Source: a bacterium
GTDB lineage: Bacteria > Actinomycetota > Acidimicrobiia > Spongiisociales > JAENVV01
Assembly: GCA_024639975.1 (NCBI GenBank)
Contig: JAHEFX010000010.1
Location: forward strand, 1-41,909
Direction of reading: 5' to 3'
Length of the DNA: 41,909 bases
In this document: positions 30,589-38,582 of the stretch, piece by piece
Layout of the letters: each line of letters begins with the position of its first letter
Numbering within the stretch: position 1 is the first letter of the stretch
Notes under the pieces: model-generated
The model's database searches: none
Told to the model about the DNA's origin: nothing
The model's input: the letters and a program-made list of their open reading frames with translations, nothing else
Translations under genes and position numbers: made by a program

Positions 30589-32309
30589 CGGATCGGGTCG
30601 GACGGGTCCTCGGCACTCAGCGTTCCTCGACGCGGGAGTTCCAGGTTCTGATCGACGACGACGCCTACCTGCAGCTCGACGACCTGGTCGTCGTCCCGAT
30701 CGAGGTCCCGGGCTTCGGCGAAGTCGACACCTACGGGATCGTCACCGAGGCCGAAGCCGAGTACGAGGGCGCCTCCTTCGCCACCGACACCCGTCGGATC
30801 GCCGAGGAGGGCACGCTCCCCGCCGAGACGGTCCGCACGGCCGAGGTGGCCATCACTCGAGTGGACCCGGAGGTCTGGGTGTCGCCGAACCCCGGCGTCT
30901 CGGTCTCTCGAGCCACGGGCGATGCCCGCGACAAGGCCCTGTACGCCGACGACATGCGTCGCCCGTTGCCGGTGGGAGTGGGTCGGGACGGCGAGCCGGT
31001 CTTCGTCGACCTCGACTTCTTCGACGGGCGAAAGGGCGGCCACATGTCCATCTCGGGCATCTCCGGCGTGGCCACGAAGACCTCGTTCGCCTTGTTCTTC
31101 CTCCGCCTCCTCACCGGCCGTCCCGAGATCGTCGGCGAAGGTGCCAACAACCTGCGGGTCCTCGTGTTCAACGTGAAGGGGGAGGACCTGCTCTGGCTCG
31201 ACAAGCCGAACGCCCTCTTCGACGAGTCCGATCGGGCCGTCTGGGACGCCCTCGGGGTCGAGCCGGGCCCCTTCCCCTCGGTCGGGTTCTGGGCACCCGC
31301 TCGCCAAGGTGGCGGCGGTGTCGTCACCCCGGATGCCTCGGGACGGATGACCGACATCAACCCGTTCCGATGGACGCCACGGGAGTTCGTCGACGAGGGT
31401 CTGCTCCGCTTCCTGTTCACGGACGCCTCGGACACCCGCAACCAGCTCTCGTTCGTCGAGGAGCGGGTCCGGTCACAGCTGCGCCGTTGGGCGGCGGACA
31501 TCGCCGGGGAGCCCGGCGCGGTCGTCCTGCGCCAGCCCGGCCCCGGCGGGCATCGGGAGGCCGTCTCCAACGTCGCTGCCGACGAGCTCATCATCCGGGA
31601 TTTCTCCGACCTCGTCTCCGTCCTCGAACGGCTCCTCGACCCCGGCGACGGCTCGGATCCAGACCTCGCCTGGACCGGTCGGGTGCAGTCGGGGACGGTC
31701 GCGGCGTTCGTCCGACGCCTCTACGCCGCCCAGACCCGCCTCGGGCACCTCATTGCGGCAGGTGAGTCCATTCGCATCGACCGCCAGAGGGCCCAGGTCT
31801 CCGTCGTCGCCATCCAGAACCTCCACGACCTGGCCCAGCGCTTCGTGGTCGGTGCCCTCCTGCAGGAGGTCTTCGACGAGAAGGAGGAGAGCGGCCAGCG
31901 CCTGCCGCTCTCGGTCGTCGTGCTCGACGAGCTCAACAAGTACGCCCCTCGGGAGGGCAGCTCGCCCCTCAAGGAGATGCTGATCGACATCGCCCAGCGG
32001 GGACGCTCGCTCGGCGTGCTCCTGGTTGGTGCCCAGCAGAGCGCCAGCCGGGTGGCCCAGGAGGTCATGGAGAATGCAGCCATCAGGGTTGCCGGCCGAC
32101 TCGACGCAGCAGAGGCGGAGCGGTCCGAGTACGGCTGGATGCTTCCCTCCACGAGGGCTCGGGCCCGACTCCTCAAACCAGGAACCATGGTGGTGAGCCA
32201 GCCGGCCATCCCGGTCCCGCTCGTGGTCAACTTCCCGTTCCCGCCGTGGGCGACGCGGGCCGAGGAAGTCGACCACACCGACGACCCGGATCCTTTCGAC
32301 GTCGTCTAG
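30585..32309 (+). CDS. herA: HerA-family hexameric DNA translocase ATPase
   Basis: This 574-residue protein has an N-terminal HerA barrel domain (about 1-110) followed by a RecA-like FtsK/HerA core. The P-loop reads SGISGVATKTS with K165, an unusual form without the Gly before Lys. Walker B is VVVLDELNKYAP with D448 and E449, and an Arg-rich QRGRSLGVLLVGAQQS segment supplies the sensor and finger residues. HerA rings move along duplex DNA and stimulate NurA, feeding resected ends to Mre11-Rad50. The gene overlaps nurA by ATGA, and its TAG is immediately followed by the ATG of sbcD. Confidence 0.88.
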   Translation: MTDRVGRVLGTQRSSTREFQVLIDDDAYLQLDDLVVVPIEVPGFGEVDTYGIVTEAEAEYEGASFATDTRRIAEEGTLPAETVRTAEVAITRVDPEVWVSPNPGVSVSRATGDARDKALYADDMRRPLPVGVGRDGEPVFVDLDFFDGRKGGHMSISGISGVATKTSFALFFLRLLTGRPEIVGEGANNLRVLVFNVKGEDLLWLDKPNALFDESDRAVWDALGVEPGPFPSVGFWAPARQGGGGVVTPDASGRMTDINPFRWTPREFVDEGLLRFLFTDASDTRNQLSFVEERVRSQLRRWAADIAGEPGAVVLRQPGPGGHREAVSNVAADELIIRDFSDLVSVLERLLDPGDGSDPDLAWTGRVQSGTVAAFVRRLYAAQTRLGHLIAAGESIRIDRQRAQVSVVAIQNLHDLAQRFVVGALLQEVFDEKEESGQRLPLSVVVLDELNKYAPREGSSPLKEMLIDIAQRGRSLGVLLVGAQQSASRVAQEVMENAAIRVAGRLDAAEAERSEYGWMLPSTRARARLLKPGTMVVSQPAIPVPLVVNFPFPPWATRAEEVDHTDDPDPFDVV

Positions 32310-33461
32310 ATGCGGATCCTCCACACCTCGGACTGGCACCTCGCCAAGGCACTCCATCGACGGGACCGGACCCCCGAGTACGAAGCCGTCATCGACGAGA
32401 TCGTCTCGATCGCGGACGATCGCGACGTCGACGTCGTTGTCCACTCCGGCGACGTCTTCGACCGCGCCATGCCGCCGCCGGAGGCGATCCGGCTGGCACT
32501 CTCCGCGCTGGTCCGGCTGACCGGCGGTGGTAGCCGTCCGGTGGTGGTCGTGGCGGGCAACCACGACAGCCCGAAGCTGTTCGCCGCCCTCGCCCCGGTG
32601 CTCGAACCGCTCGGCATCCACCTGGTCGGTGACCTGCTCGCCCCCGGTGATGGCGGCTGTCTCGACCTCGAGACGAAGGGGGGACGCGTCCTCGCCTCGT
32701 GCGTCCCCTGGGTGCGTCCCGGCGCCGTGGTCGACTTCATGGGTCCGGTCGGCGAGGGCTACGGACACCTGGCCGACAAGATGAAGGCCATCGTCGGAGC
32801 GCATGCGACCCACGTGCAGGGGGAGGATGCCGTCAGTGTCCTCGTCTCGCACTTCATGGTCGTCGGGGCGAGCGTCGGGACCGGTCACGGGCCCACCGGC
32901 ATGAAACCGATGGATATCGGAGATGCCTTCATGGTCACCCCCGCTGCCGTGAACTTCGACTTCTCCTACTTCGCGCTCGGGCACATCCACGCACCGCAAC
33001 GCGTCCCGGGTGCCCCGGCAGGGGAGTACGCCGGGTCCTTGCTCCAGTGTGACTTCGGCGAGGCAGGGGAGGAGAAGCGGGTCGTAGTCGTCGAAGCGCA
33101 CCCGAACCGACCTGCCGTGGCCGAGTCGATCCCGCTCGCCGCCGGTCGTCCCCTCGTGCGGGTCTCGGGCACCTGGGACCAGTTGGTGGCCCGGGACGAC
33201 CTCGACGACGTGTGGCTCGACCTGACCGTCGAGACCAACGGCCCGCCCCTCGCTGCCACCGTCGACGAGTGGCAGCGGCGCTTCCCCTTGGCCGTCAAAC
33301 TCGCGGCCGACTACCCGGTCGAAGAAGCCGAGGAGGGCCGCGTCGTCTCCGGTCGACCGCTCCCCGAGCTCTACGAGGACTACCTCCGAGCGGTGCAGGG
33401 TGCCCCTCCGGACGGGGCGGTGGACGTCTTCTCCGAGATCCAGGGCGAGGTCGAGCGGTGA
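32310..33461 (+). CDS. sbcD: SbcD/Mre11-type DNA exonuclease
   Basis: This 383-residue calcineurin-like phosphoesterase starts MRILHTSDWHL, giving motif I with D8 and H10. It continues with HSGDVFDRA (motif II), VAGNHDS (motif III), a VSHFMV His and FALGHIHAPQ (motif V). These bind the two manganese ions that cut DNA ends and hairpins. The C-terminal third fits the capping and Rad50-binding region. The gene begins directly after the herA stop with no gap, and its stop overlaps the sbcC start by GTGA, so the nuclease and its ATPase partner are coupled. Confidence 0.93.
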   Translation: MRILHTSDWHLAKALHRRDRTPEYEAVIDEIVSIADDRDVDVVVHSGDVFDRAMPPPEAIRLALSALVRLTGGGSRPVVVVAGNHDSPKLFAALAPVLEPLGIHLVGDLLAPGDGGCLDLETKGGRVLASCVPWVRPGAVVDFMGPVGEGYGHLADKMKAIVGAHATHVQGEDAVSVLVSHFMVVGASVGTGHGPTGMKPMDIGDAFMVTPAAVNFDFSYFALGHIHAPQRVPGAPAGEYAGSLLQCDFGEAGEEKRVVVVEAHPNRPAVAESIPLAAGRPLVRVSGTWDQLVARDDLDDVWLDLTVETNGPPLAATVDEWQRRFPLAVKLAADYPVEEAEEGRVVSGRPLPELYEDYLRAVQGAPPDGAVDVFSEIQGEVER

Positions 33462-35935
33462 GGCCGCTCCGACTGACGATGGAGGGTTTCCGCTCCCATC
33501 GGGAACGATCCGAGTTCGACTTCTCCGAGCGTGGCTTGGTCGGCGTCGTGGGACCGACCGGCTCGGGCAAGTCCTCGATCCTCGATGCGCTGGCCTTTGC
33601 CCTATACGGTCGGACGCCTTCGGTCGGCAAAGCAGTCTCGAAACTGGTGAACGGTCGCTCCGACGTCGCCCAGGTCGAGCTCTGGTTCACCGTCGGTGAC
33701 GACTGCCTCCGGATCGCCAGGCGACTCGGGAAGACCTCCGCCCAATCGCTCGAGCGATGGAACGAGGTGGACGGTACGAAGCTCGAGACCATCACCGACA
33801 AGGCAGCGGAGATCAACGCTTGGGTGACCGAGGCGACCGGCCTCGGCTACGAGTCATTCAGCCGCTCGATCCTGCTCGCCCAGAACCAGTTCATGGCCAT
33901 GCTCACCGCCACCCCGTCCGATGGGGCGAGGGTGCTCACCGGGCTCTTCGGATTCGGCGTGATCGAGGAGATGCGAAAGAGGACGAAGGAGCTCCTCGAC
34001 GGGGTGAAAGCCGAGTTGGCGGCGGCCAAGGAGGCCGAATCGGCCCATACGGCCAAGGTCGAAGCACTGGCCGTCGCCGAATCGGCGGTTGCCGTCGCCG
34101 AGGAACGCCTCGAACGGCTCGCGTCGCTCGAAGCGCCGCTGAAAGAGCTCGCGGACCAACTCCAGGCGACGATGTCCCGACTCGTCGAGGCGAAGGAACG
34201 AGCCGATCGTCTGGGTCGATCGGCCAGCGCACTTCCCAACGATGCCGTGCTGGGCAAGACCATCCGCGACGCGCTGGACCATGAGCGGCTCCTCGCTGCC
34301 GCGGTCGACGCCGAGCAAGAGGCGACGGCTCAGCTCGAGAGGGCATCGGCGGCCGTGGACGATGCCATGGTCGACGACCTGCCGGGAGCCATCGGGGCCC
34401 TGGAGGCAGCCATCGCCACCGCGACTGGAGCCGAGGGCCAGTTGGCCGCAGCTTCGGAGTCGGAGAGGGCAGCGATCGACCACGCGACGAAGGCTGCTGA
34501 ATCCTTGGCGGCGATCACCCAGCGGGAAGCGGACGCCCGGACTGCCCGGGCCGAGGCGGAGGAGGCGGCCGTGGCTGCGTCCGAGGCCCTCGCCGGGGCC
34601 GAAGCCAGGCACGCAGCCCACGTCCTCTCCGAAGGGCTGGGCGTGGGCGACGCCTGCCCGGTCTGTGACCGTGAGCTCACCGAAGTTCCTTCGGTCCCGG
34701 CCGGGGACGACTTCGAGGCGATCCGGGAGACCGCCCGGCTCACCGCAGAGCGCTCGGATTCGGCGGGGGCTTCGCTTTCGGCAGAAGCCATGGCGATGGC
34801 GGTCGCCGAGTCCGCTGCAGCCCGGGCGACGGCCGACCTCGGCAAGCAGCGGGCCGCGGTTGCTGCAGCCACGTCCGTCGCCGAAGAGGCACGGGCCACG
34901 GTCGACGCTGCCTTGTCTGCGCTCGGATCCGATGGCGACCCGGCCGAGGCACTCGACTCGGCCAAGCAGCGTTGGCGCGAACTCGGCGCAGCCAAGAACA
35001 AGGCCGCCGAGAACCACGCCCGGGCGACCGAGGCTCGGCGCGGACTGGAGTCCACCGACGTGATGGCGGGTTTCCATGAGCTCGTCGCCGAACATGCCCG
35101 GGCAGCCTCGACCGTCGGGATCGAGGCGGCGATCGCCGCTGAACCCTCGAAGGCCGAGGCAGCGCTCATCGCCGTTCGGAAGGAGATCGGCCAGCAGCTC
35201 GACGATACGACGGCGGCCGTGGCTGCGGCCGAGTCCGAGGCCCGGGAGATCGAGACGGATCGGGCGGAGCGGCTGGCGGCGGCCGATGTCGACGACGTCG
35301 CCGCCTTCGAGCTCGCGTTCGCAGCGGCGAAGGATGCCCTCGCCGGGGCGAAGGCCAGAGCCGGCCTGCTCGCCGATCAGGTCGCAGAGGGAGCGAGCGC
35401 CTTGGAGCGAGCCGCCGCCGCCTCCGCCCGCGCGCTCTCGCTCGAGCGACTGCATGCCGACTTGGCTCCGGGGAAGTTCCCTCAGTTCCTGCTGGATGAG
35501 AAACGCCAGGAACTCACCGCAGTGGCCTCGGAGTGGTTCCGGGACCTCTCGCGTGGACGCTATGAGTTCGCCTGGGATTCGGCCAAGAACCAGTTCCGGG
35601 TGCGGCACCTCTCGGCTGCGGGCCTGGTACTCGACATCGACACGCTCTCCGGCGGCGAGACCTTTCTAGCGTCCCTGTCGCTTGCCCTGGGCCTGGCGAC
35701 GATGGTTGGGATGGAGGGCGGCTCGCTGGAGGCGTTCTTCATCGATGAGGGGTTCGGATCCCTGGACGCCGAGTCCCTCGACCTGGCGATGGACGGGATG
35801 GAGCAGTTGGTCGGTGACGATGGCCGACTCGTGGTCGTCGTATCCCACGTGCCCGAGCTACGCGAGCGAATCGAGGACCTGATCGTCCTCGGCAAGGAAG
35901 CCGTCACCGGTGAGACCGTGGTGGTCCGATCGTGA
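33458..35935 (+). CDS. sbcC: SbcC/Rad50-type SMC-like ATPase with zinc hook
   Basis: GTG at 33458 gives 825 residues, rather short for SbcC. The N-terminal half-site has P-loop GPTGSGKS (32-39) and a Q-loop region FSRSILLAQNQF. Two long Ala/Glu-rich coiled-coil arms flank a zinc hook, ACPVCDREL, with C400 and C403. The C-terminal half-site has the signature DTLSGGETFLASLSLALGL (S731), Walker B FFIDEGFGSLD and a VVVVSHVPEL switch His. Together with SbcD it forms the head complex that opens on ATP and processes blocked DNA ends. The start is fixed by the GTGA overlap with sbcD. The shorter coils imply a compact complex. Confidence 0.93.
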   Translation: MRPLRLTMEGFRSHRERSEFDFSERGLVGVVGPTGSGKSSILDALAFALYGRTPSVGKAVSKLVNGRSDVAQVELWFTVGDDCLRIARRLGKTSAQSLERWNEVDGTKLETITDKAAEINAWVTEATGLGYESFSRSILLAQNQFMAMLTATPSDGARVLTGLFGFGVIEEMRKRTKELLDGVKAELAAAKEAESAHTAKVEALAVAESAVAVAEERLERLASLEAPLKELADQLQATMSRLVEAKERADRLGRSASALPNDAVLGKTIRDALDHERLLAAAVDAEQEATAQLERASAAVDDAMVDDLPGAIGALEAAIATATGAEGQLAAASESERAAIDHATKAAESLAAITQREADARTARAEAEEAAVAASEALAGAEARHAAHVLSEGLGVGDACPVCDRELTEVPSVPAGDDFEAIRETARLTAERSDSAGASLSAEAMAMAVAESAAARATADLGKQRAAVAAATSVAEEARATVDAALSALGSDGDPAEALDSAKQRWRELGAAKNKAAENHARATEARRGLESTDVMAGFHELVAEHARAASTVGIEAAIAAEPSKAEAALIAVRKEIGQQLDDTTAAVAAAESEAREIETDRAERLAAADVDDVAAFELAFAAAKDALAGAKARAGLLADQVAEGASALERAAAASARALSLERLHADLAPGKFPQFLLDEKRQELTAVASEWFRDLSRGRYEFAWDSAKNQFRVRHLSAAGLVLDIDTLSGGETFLASLSLALGLATMVGMEGGSLEAFFIDEGFGSLDAESLDLAMDGMEQLVGDDGRLVVVVSHVPELRERIEDLIVLGKEAVTGETVVVRS

Positions 35936-35984
35936 TACCGGTTCCGTAGGGGATTTAGCGATAACCTCCAACCCGGTGCCCGAC

Positions 35985-36770
35985 ATGACTCTCCAAGAAG
36001 CCGCCGACGAGCTCGGCGTCCACTACATGACCGCATACCGGTACGTTCGTCTGGGCCGTTTGGTTGCATCCAAGGAGGGCAACTCGTGGGTGGTCACCGA
36101 GGCCGACCTCGAGGATTTCCGCACCACCGCTTCCGAGCCCCGGGAGCGAGCCGATTGGGCTGGTGAGTTCGAGCGCTTGCTCATCGCGGGAGACCCTGCC
36201 GCAGCCTGGGTGCTGATCGAGGACGCCTTGGCGTCGTCGTTCACGCCGGCGGAAGTGGATCTGGACATCATCCTGCCGTCCATGCGCTCGGTGGGGCAGC
36301 GATGGGCGGCCGGTGAGATCGGCATCGCCGAGGAGCATTTGGCCTCCGCCGTCGCCCGGCGCTGTGTGAGCAGGCTCTCCCCGCGCTTTCATCGCCGTGG
36401 GGTCACCAGGGGGACCGTGGTCGTTGCCATGGGCCCGGGCGAGTGGCACCAGCTCGGCGCCGAGGTCCTCGCAGACTTGCTCAGGGGAGAGAACTTCCAC
36501 GTCCTGTTCCTCGGAGCGAACACACCGCCCGAAGCGGTCGTACTCGCCATCGAGCGAGCGGGACGTCCGATCGCCTGCTGCCTTGCGGCCTTCCAGTCAG
36601 CCGAATCGGTGGCCGCCGTCACCTCAGCAGTCGAGGCTGCCTATCCGGACATGCCGCTGATCCTCGGGGGGCCCGCGGTCGGATCGGCCGAACGTGCCGA
36701 TGAGCTCGGGGGCAGCCACTTCGTGGCCGACCTTCCGTCCACGGTAGAGCTGGTCGCCTCCCTCGCCTAG
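35985..36770 (+). CDS. Cobalamin-binding HTH regulator, CarH/LitR-like photoreceptor candidate
   Basis: ATG at 35985 gives 261 residues; a GTG at 35976, eight bases after TAACCT, is an alternative. Residues 1-45 are an excisionase-type winged HTH (LQEAADELGVHYMTAYRYVR) rather than a classical MerR domain. Residues about 60-135 form the four-helix cap with W107-x9-E117-H118, the signature that in CarH places Trp over adenosylcobalamin. Residues about 140-260 are the Rossmann B12 domain with E153-x-H155-x-x-G (lower-ligand His) and LGGPAVGS. The family binds DNA in the dark and releases it when light breaks the Co-C bond. The residue after W107 is Ala where TtCarH has His132. The divergent ECF sigma gene lies about 180 bases downstream. 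Confidence 0.87.
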   Translation: MTLQEAADELGVHYMTAYRYVRLGRLVASKEGNSWVVTEADLEDFRTTASEPRERADWAGEFERLLIAGDPAAAWVLIEDALASSFTPAEVDLDIILPSMRSVGQRWAAGEIGIAEEHLASAVARRCVSRLSPRFHRRGVTRGTVVVAMGPGEWHQLGAEVLADLLRGENFHVLFLGANTPPEAVVLAIERAGRPIACCLAAFQSAESVAAVTSAVEAAYPDMPLILGGPAVGSAERADELGGSHFVADLPSTVELVASLA

Positions 36771-36946
36771 GCGGGGATCGAAGGAGCCGACACCCAGTCG
36801 TTTCGGCAGGTAGCCGACTTCGGCAAGCGACCGGCCAGGGGCCTGCGACCGAACCGACGGAACCGACCGAGGGTGCCGAGGAGCAGGGGGCGCCTGGTGG
36901 TCCTCCGACCTCCCGGCGCCTGGTCGAGCCGATCGCTTTCCTCTTC

Positions 36947-37507
36947 CTAGGCCGGGACGACGCCGGCCTCTGAGAGTGCGGCCCTGAGCCGTGAGAGGCC
37001 CGAGCGAATGCGGCTCTTGGCCGTGCCCTCGGGGATGTCGAGCTCGGTCGCCACCTCTCGGTAGGACCGCCCGCCGAAGTAGGCAAGCTGGATGGCGTCG
37101 CGTTCGCCCTCGGGGAGTGACGCAAGGACCTCTCTGAGTCGCTCGGCGGTATCGGAGTCGGCCACGGCGTCGGCGATGTCGACCGAGTCGATGATGGCGG
37201 CTCGGCCCTCGTTGCGCTCCCGGCGGCTGCGGGCCGTCTCGGATCGGAGCACGTCGAGCGTGCGACTCCGGGTCTTCGTGATCAGGTAGCTGCGAAGCGA
37301 GCCTCGAGTCGGGTCGAACCGCTCCGGGTTCTTCCAGAGGTCGGCGAGAACGTCCTGGGTGACGTCGTGGGCGACCTCTGGATTGCGGGACACCGACAGC
37401 GAGACCCGGTAGATGATCCCGCCGTGCTCTTCCTGGATCTGGGTCCAGACCAGCTGGTCGCCCGATTGGATCCGCTCAGTGATTTCGTTGTCGTTCAATG
37501 CCAGCAT
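36947..37507 (-). CDS. ECF-type RNA polymerase sigma factor
   Basis: This 186-residue sigma-70 family protein has region 2 at about residues 20-85 (AHDVTQDVLADLWKNP and GSLRSYLITKTRSRTLDVLR) and region 4 at about 125-180 (LPEGERDAIQLAYFGG and SYREVATELDIPEGTAKSRI). ATG at 37507. No anti-sigma gene follows; the 36771-36946 stretch downstream holds no gene I can support. The control region upstream contains a tandem pair of imperfect 16-base repeats (37525-37564). The neighbouring cobalamin-type regulator suggests light-dependent control, as with LitR and its ECF sigma factor in Streptomyces, but that link is inference. Likely targets include the divergent DUF4397-sortase pair. Confidence 0.92.
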   Translation of the reverse strand: MLALNDNEITERIQSGDQLVWTQIQEEHGGIIYRVSLSVSRNPEVAHDVTQDVLADLWKNPERFDPTRGSLRSYLITKTRSRTLDVLRSETARSRRERNEGRAAIIDSVDIADAVADSDTAERLREVLASLPEGERDAIQLAYFGGRSYREVATELDIPEGTAKSRIRSGLSRLRAALSEAGVVPA

Positions 37508-37524
37508 TTCTTGATCCCGTCGTG

Positions 37525-37564
37525 TTCAGTACTAACTGATGGGAGCACTTTAGCACTAAATCAT
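37525..37564. promoter_or_regulatory. Tandem palindromic repeats between the sigma gene and the DUF4397 gene
   Basis: TTCAGTACTAACTGAT (37525-37540) and TTTAGCACTAAATCAT (37549-37564) match at 12 of 16 positions with a 24-base period. Each contains its own inverted repeat (TCAGT/ACTGA and TTTAG/CTAAA). This AT-rich island in GC-rich DNA looks like a double operator or overlapping promoters. Confidence 0.5.
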
Positions 37565-37618
37565 GATCCGTTGTCAAGTCGGCTCCGTAGAGGCAGTGAA
37601 AGGCGGCGGCGACGGGCC

Positions 37619-37666
37619 CCGCTGGAAGCAGCGGCAAAGGCCGCAACGAGAGCGGCAAAGGCCGCA
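37619..37666 (+). repeat. Three tandem tetraloop hairpins in the DUF4397 mRNA leader
   Basis: CCGCTG-GAAG-CAGCGG (37619-37634) is followed by two copies of GCGGCAAAGGCCGCA (37631-37645 and 37652-37666). Each copy folds as GCGGC-AAAG-GCCGC. The first hairpin and the first repeat share bases and exclude each other. They end 14 bases before ATG 37681, with AAGGA between. Confidence 0.6.
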
Positions 37667-37680
37667 GAAAAGGACAGACA

Positions 37681-38466
37681 ATGCGACTTCGAGTCATTGC
37701 ACTGATGGCCGTCCTGGCCATCGCAGCCCTGCCGGGAATCGCCGGCGCCCAGGAAGCTCCGGCGACCGTGTACGTCGTGCACGGCATCCCCGGTGTTGAG
37801 GTCAACGTCACCGCCGGTGGCGACGTGATCATCCCGGACTTCACCTACCAGACGATCGAGACCCTCGAACTGCCGGCCGGCACCTACCCGGTCGGCGTGC
37901 AGCTGACTGACGGCTCCGAGGTGTACCCCGAGGCCGACGTGACCGTCGAATCCGGCGCCACCTACGTCGCCGTTGCGCACCTCGACGCAGAGGGCAACCC
38001 GGCTCCGGGTCTCTTCGTCGCTGGTGTGGACACCTCCGCCGTGGCAGCCGGTGAGGCTCGCCTGACGGCGTTCCACCTCGCTGCTGCGCCCGAGGTCGAC
38101 ATCCTCACGGGTGAGACGGTCCTCTTCGACGCCGTTCCGAACGGTGCCTCCGGTGGCATCGACGTCCCGGCCGGCAGCTACCCGGTCGTGATCGCAGCCG
38201 ACGCCGACAACTCGATCGTCGCCTTCGACGGTGAGCTCACTCTCGGCGAGGGTGCCAACACCTTGGTGTTCGCCGTCGGCGCACTCGCCGACGACACCTT
38301 CGGCCCGCTCGTCCAGGTCGTCTCCGGCCTCGGTGAGTCCCCCGAAGGGGTTCCCTCGGGTGAAGGCGCCGCCGGTGCCTTCGACGCCACGTTCGCCATC
38401 GCCGCACTCATCACGGGTGCTGCGGCCCTCGGCCTCGGTCGGACCCTCTCCCGTCGCAGGGGCTGA
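37681..38466 (+). CDS. DUF4397 exported surface protein with C-terminal membrane anchor
   Basis: This 261-residue protein has a Sec signal peptide ending near GIAGAQEA (about residue 24). Two DUF4397-type beta modules follow: one with VYVVHGIPGVEVNV and LPAGTYPVGV, a second with LTAFHLAAAPEVDIL and VPAGSYPVVIAA. A short Gly/Ser/Glu linker, a hydrophobic segment (AIAALITGAAALGLG) and a basic tail (SRRRG) end the chain. That tail order is like a sortase sorting signal, but no LPXTG is seen before the segment. It is followed by a sortase gene, so anchoring is likely. ATG 37681 is preceded by AAGGA and by three hairpins. Function of DUF4397 is unknown. Confidence 0.85.
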   Translation: MRLRVIALMAVLAIAALPGIAGAQEAPATVYVVHGIPGVEVNVTAGGDVIIPDFTYQTIETLELPAGTYPVGVQLTDGSEVYPEADVTVESGATYVAVAHLDAEGNPAPGLFVAGVDTSAVAAGEARLTAFHLAAAPEVDILTGETVLFDAVPNGASGGIDVPAGSYPVVIAADADNSIVAFDGELTLGEGANTLVFAVGALADDTFGPLVQVVSGLGESPEGVPSGEGAAGAFDATFAIAALITGAAALGLGRTLSRRRG

Positions 38467-38475
38467 CCGGGCGGT

Positions 38476-38502
38476 GGGGTGATCGGCCTTCGGGCCGGCC
38501 CC
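38476..38502 (+). terminator. UUCG-tetraloop hairpin after the DUF4397 gene
   Basis: GGCC-TTCG-GGCC (38485-38496), closed by C-G and flanked by GGGG/CCCC arms, forms an exceptionally stable C(UUCG)G hairpin. It is the first of two tandem hairpins after the stop codon. Confidence 0.6.
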
Positions 38503-38512
38503 ATCGACTGCG

Positions 38513-38542
38513 GGTGCCCCCGGCCTCAGGGCCGGGGGCACC
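38513..38542 (+). terminator. Perfect 13-bp GC hairpin before the sortase gene
   Basis: GGTGCCCCCGGCC (38513-38525) pairs with GGCCGGGGGCACC (38530-38542) around TCAG. No T tract follows. With the preceding hairpin it probably limits read-through from the abundant DUF4397 mRNA to the sortase gene, or stabilises the 3' end. Confidence 0.65.
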
Positions 38543-38582
38543 ACGCGTCATAGGTCGCCCCGTATAGGAGAATCAGGTCATC

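Noticed and set aside
36771-36946. A possible anti-sigma factor gene or remnant downstream of the ECF sigma gene
   Set aside because: All frames there are Arg/Pro-rich without a membrane segment or zinc-binding HxxxCxxC motif.
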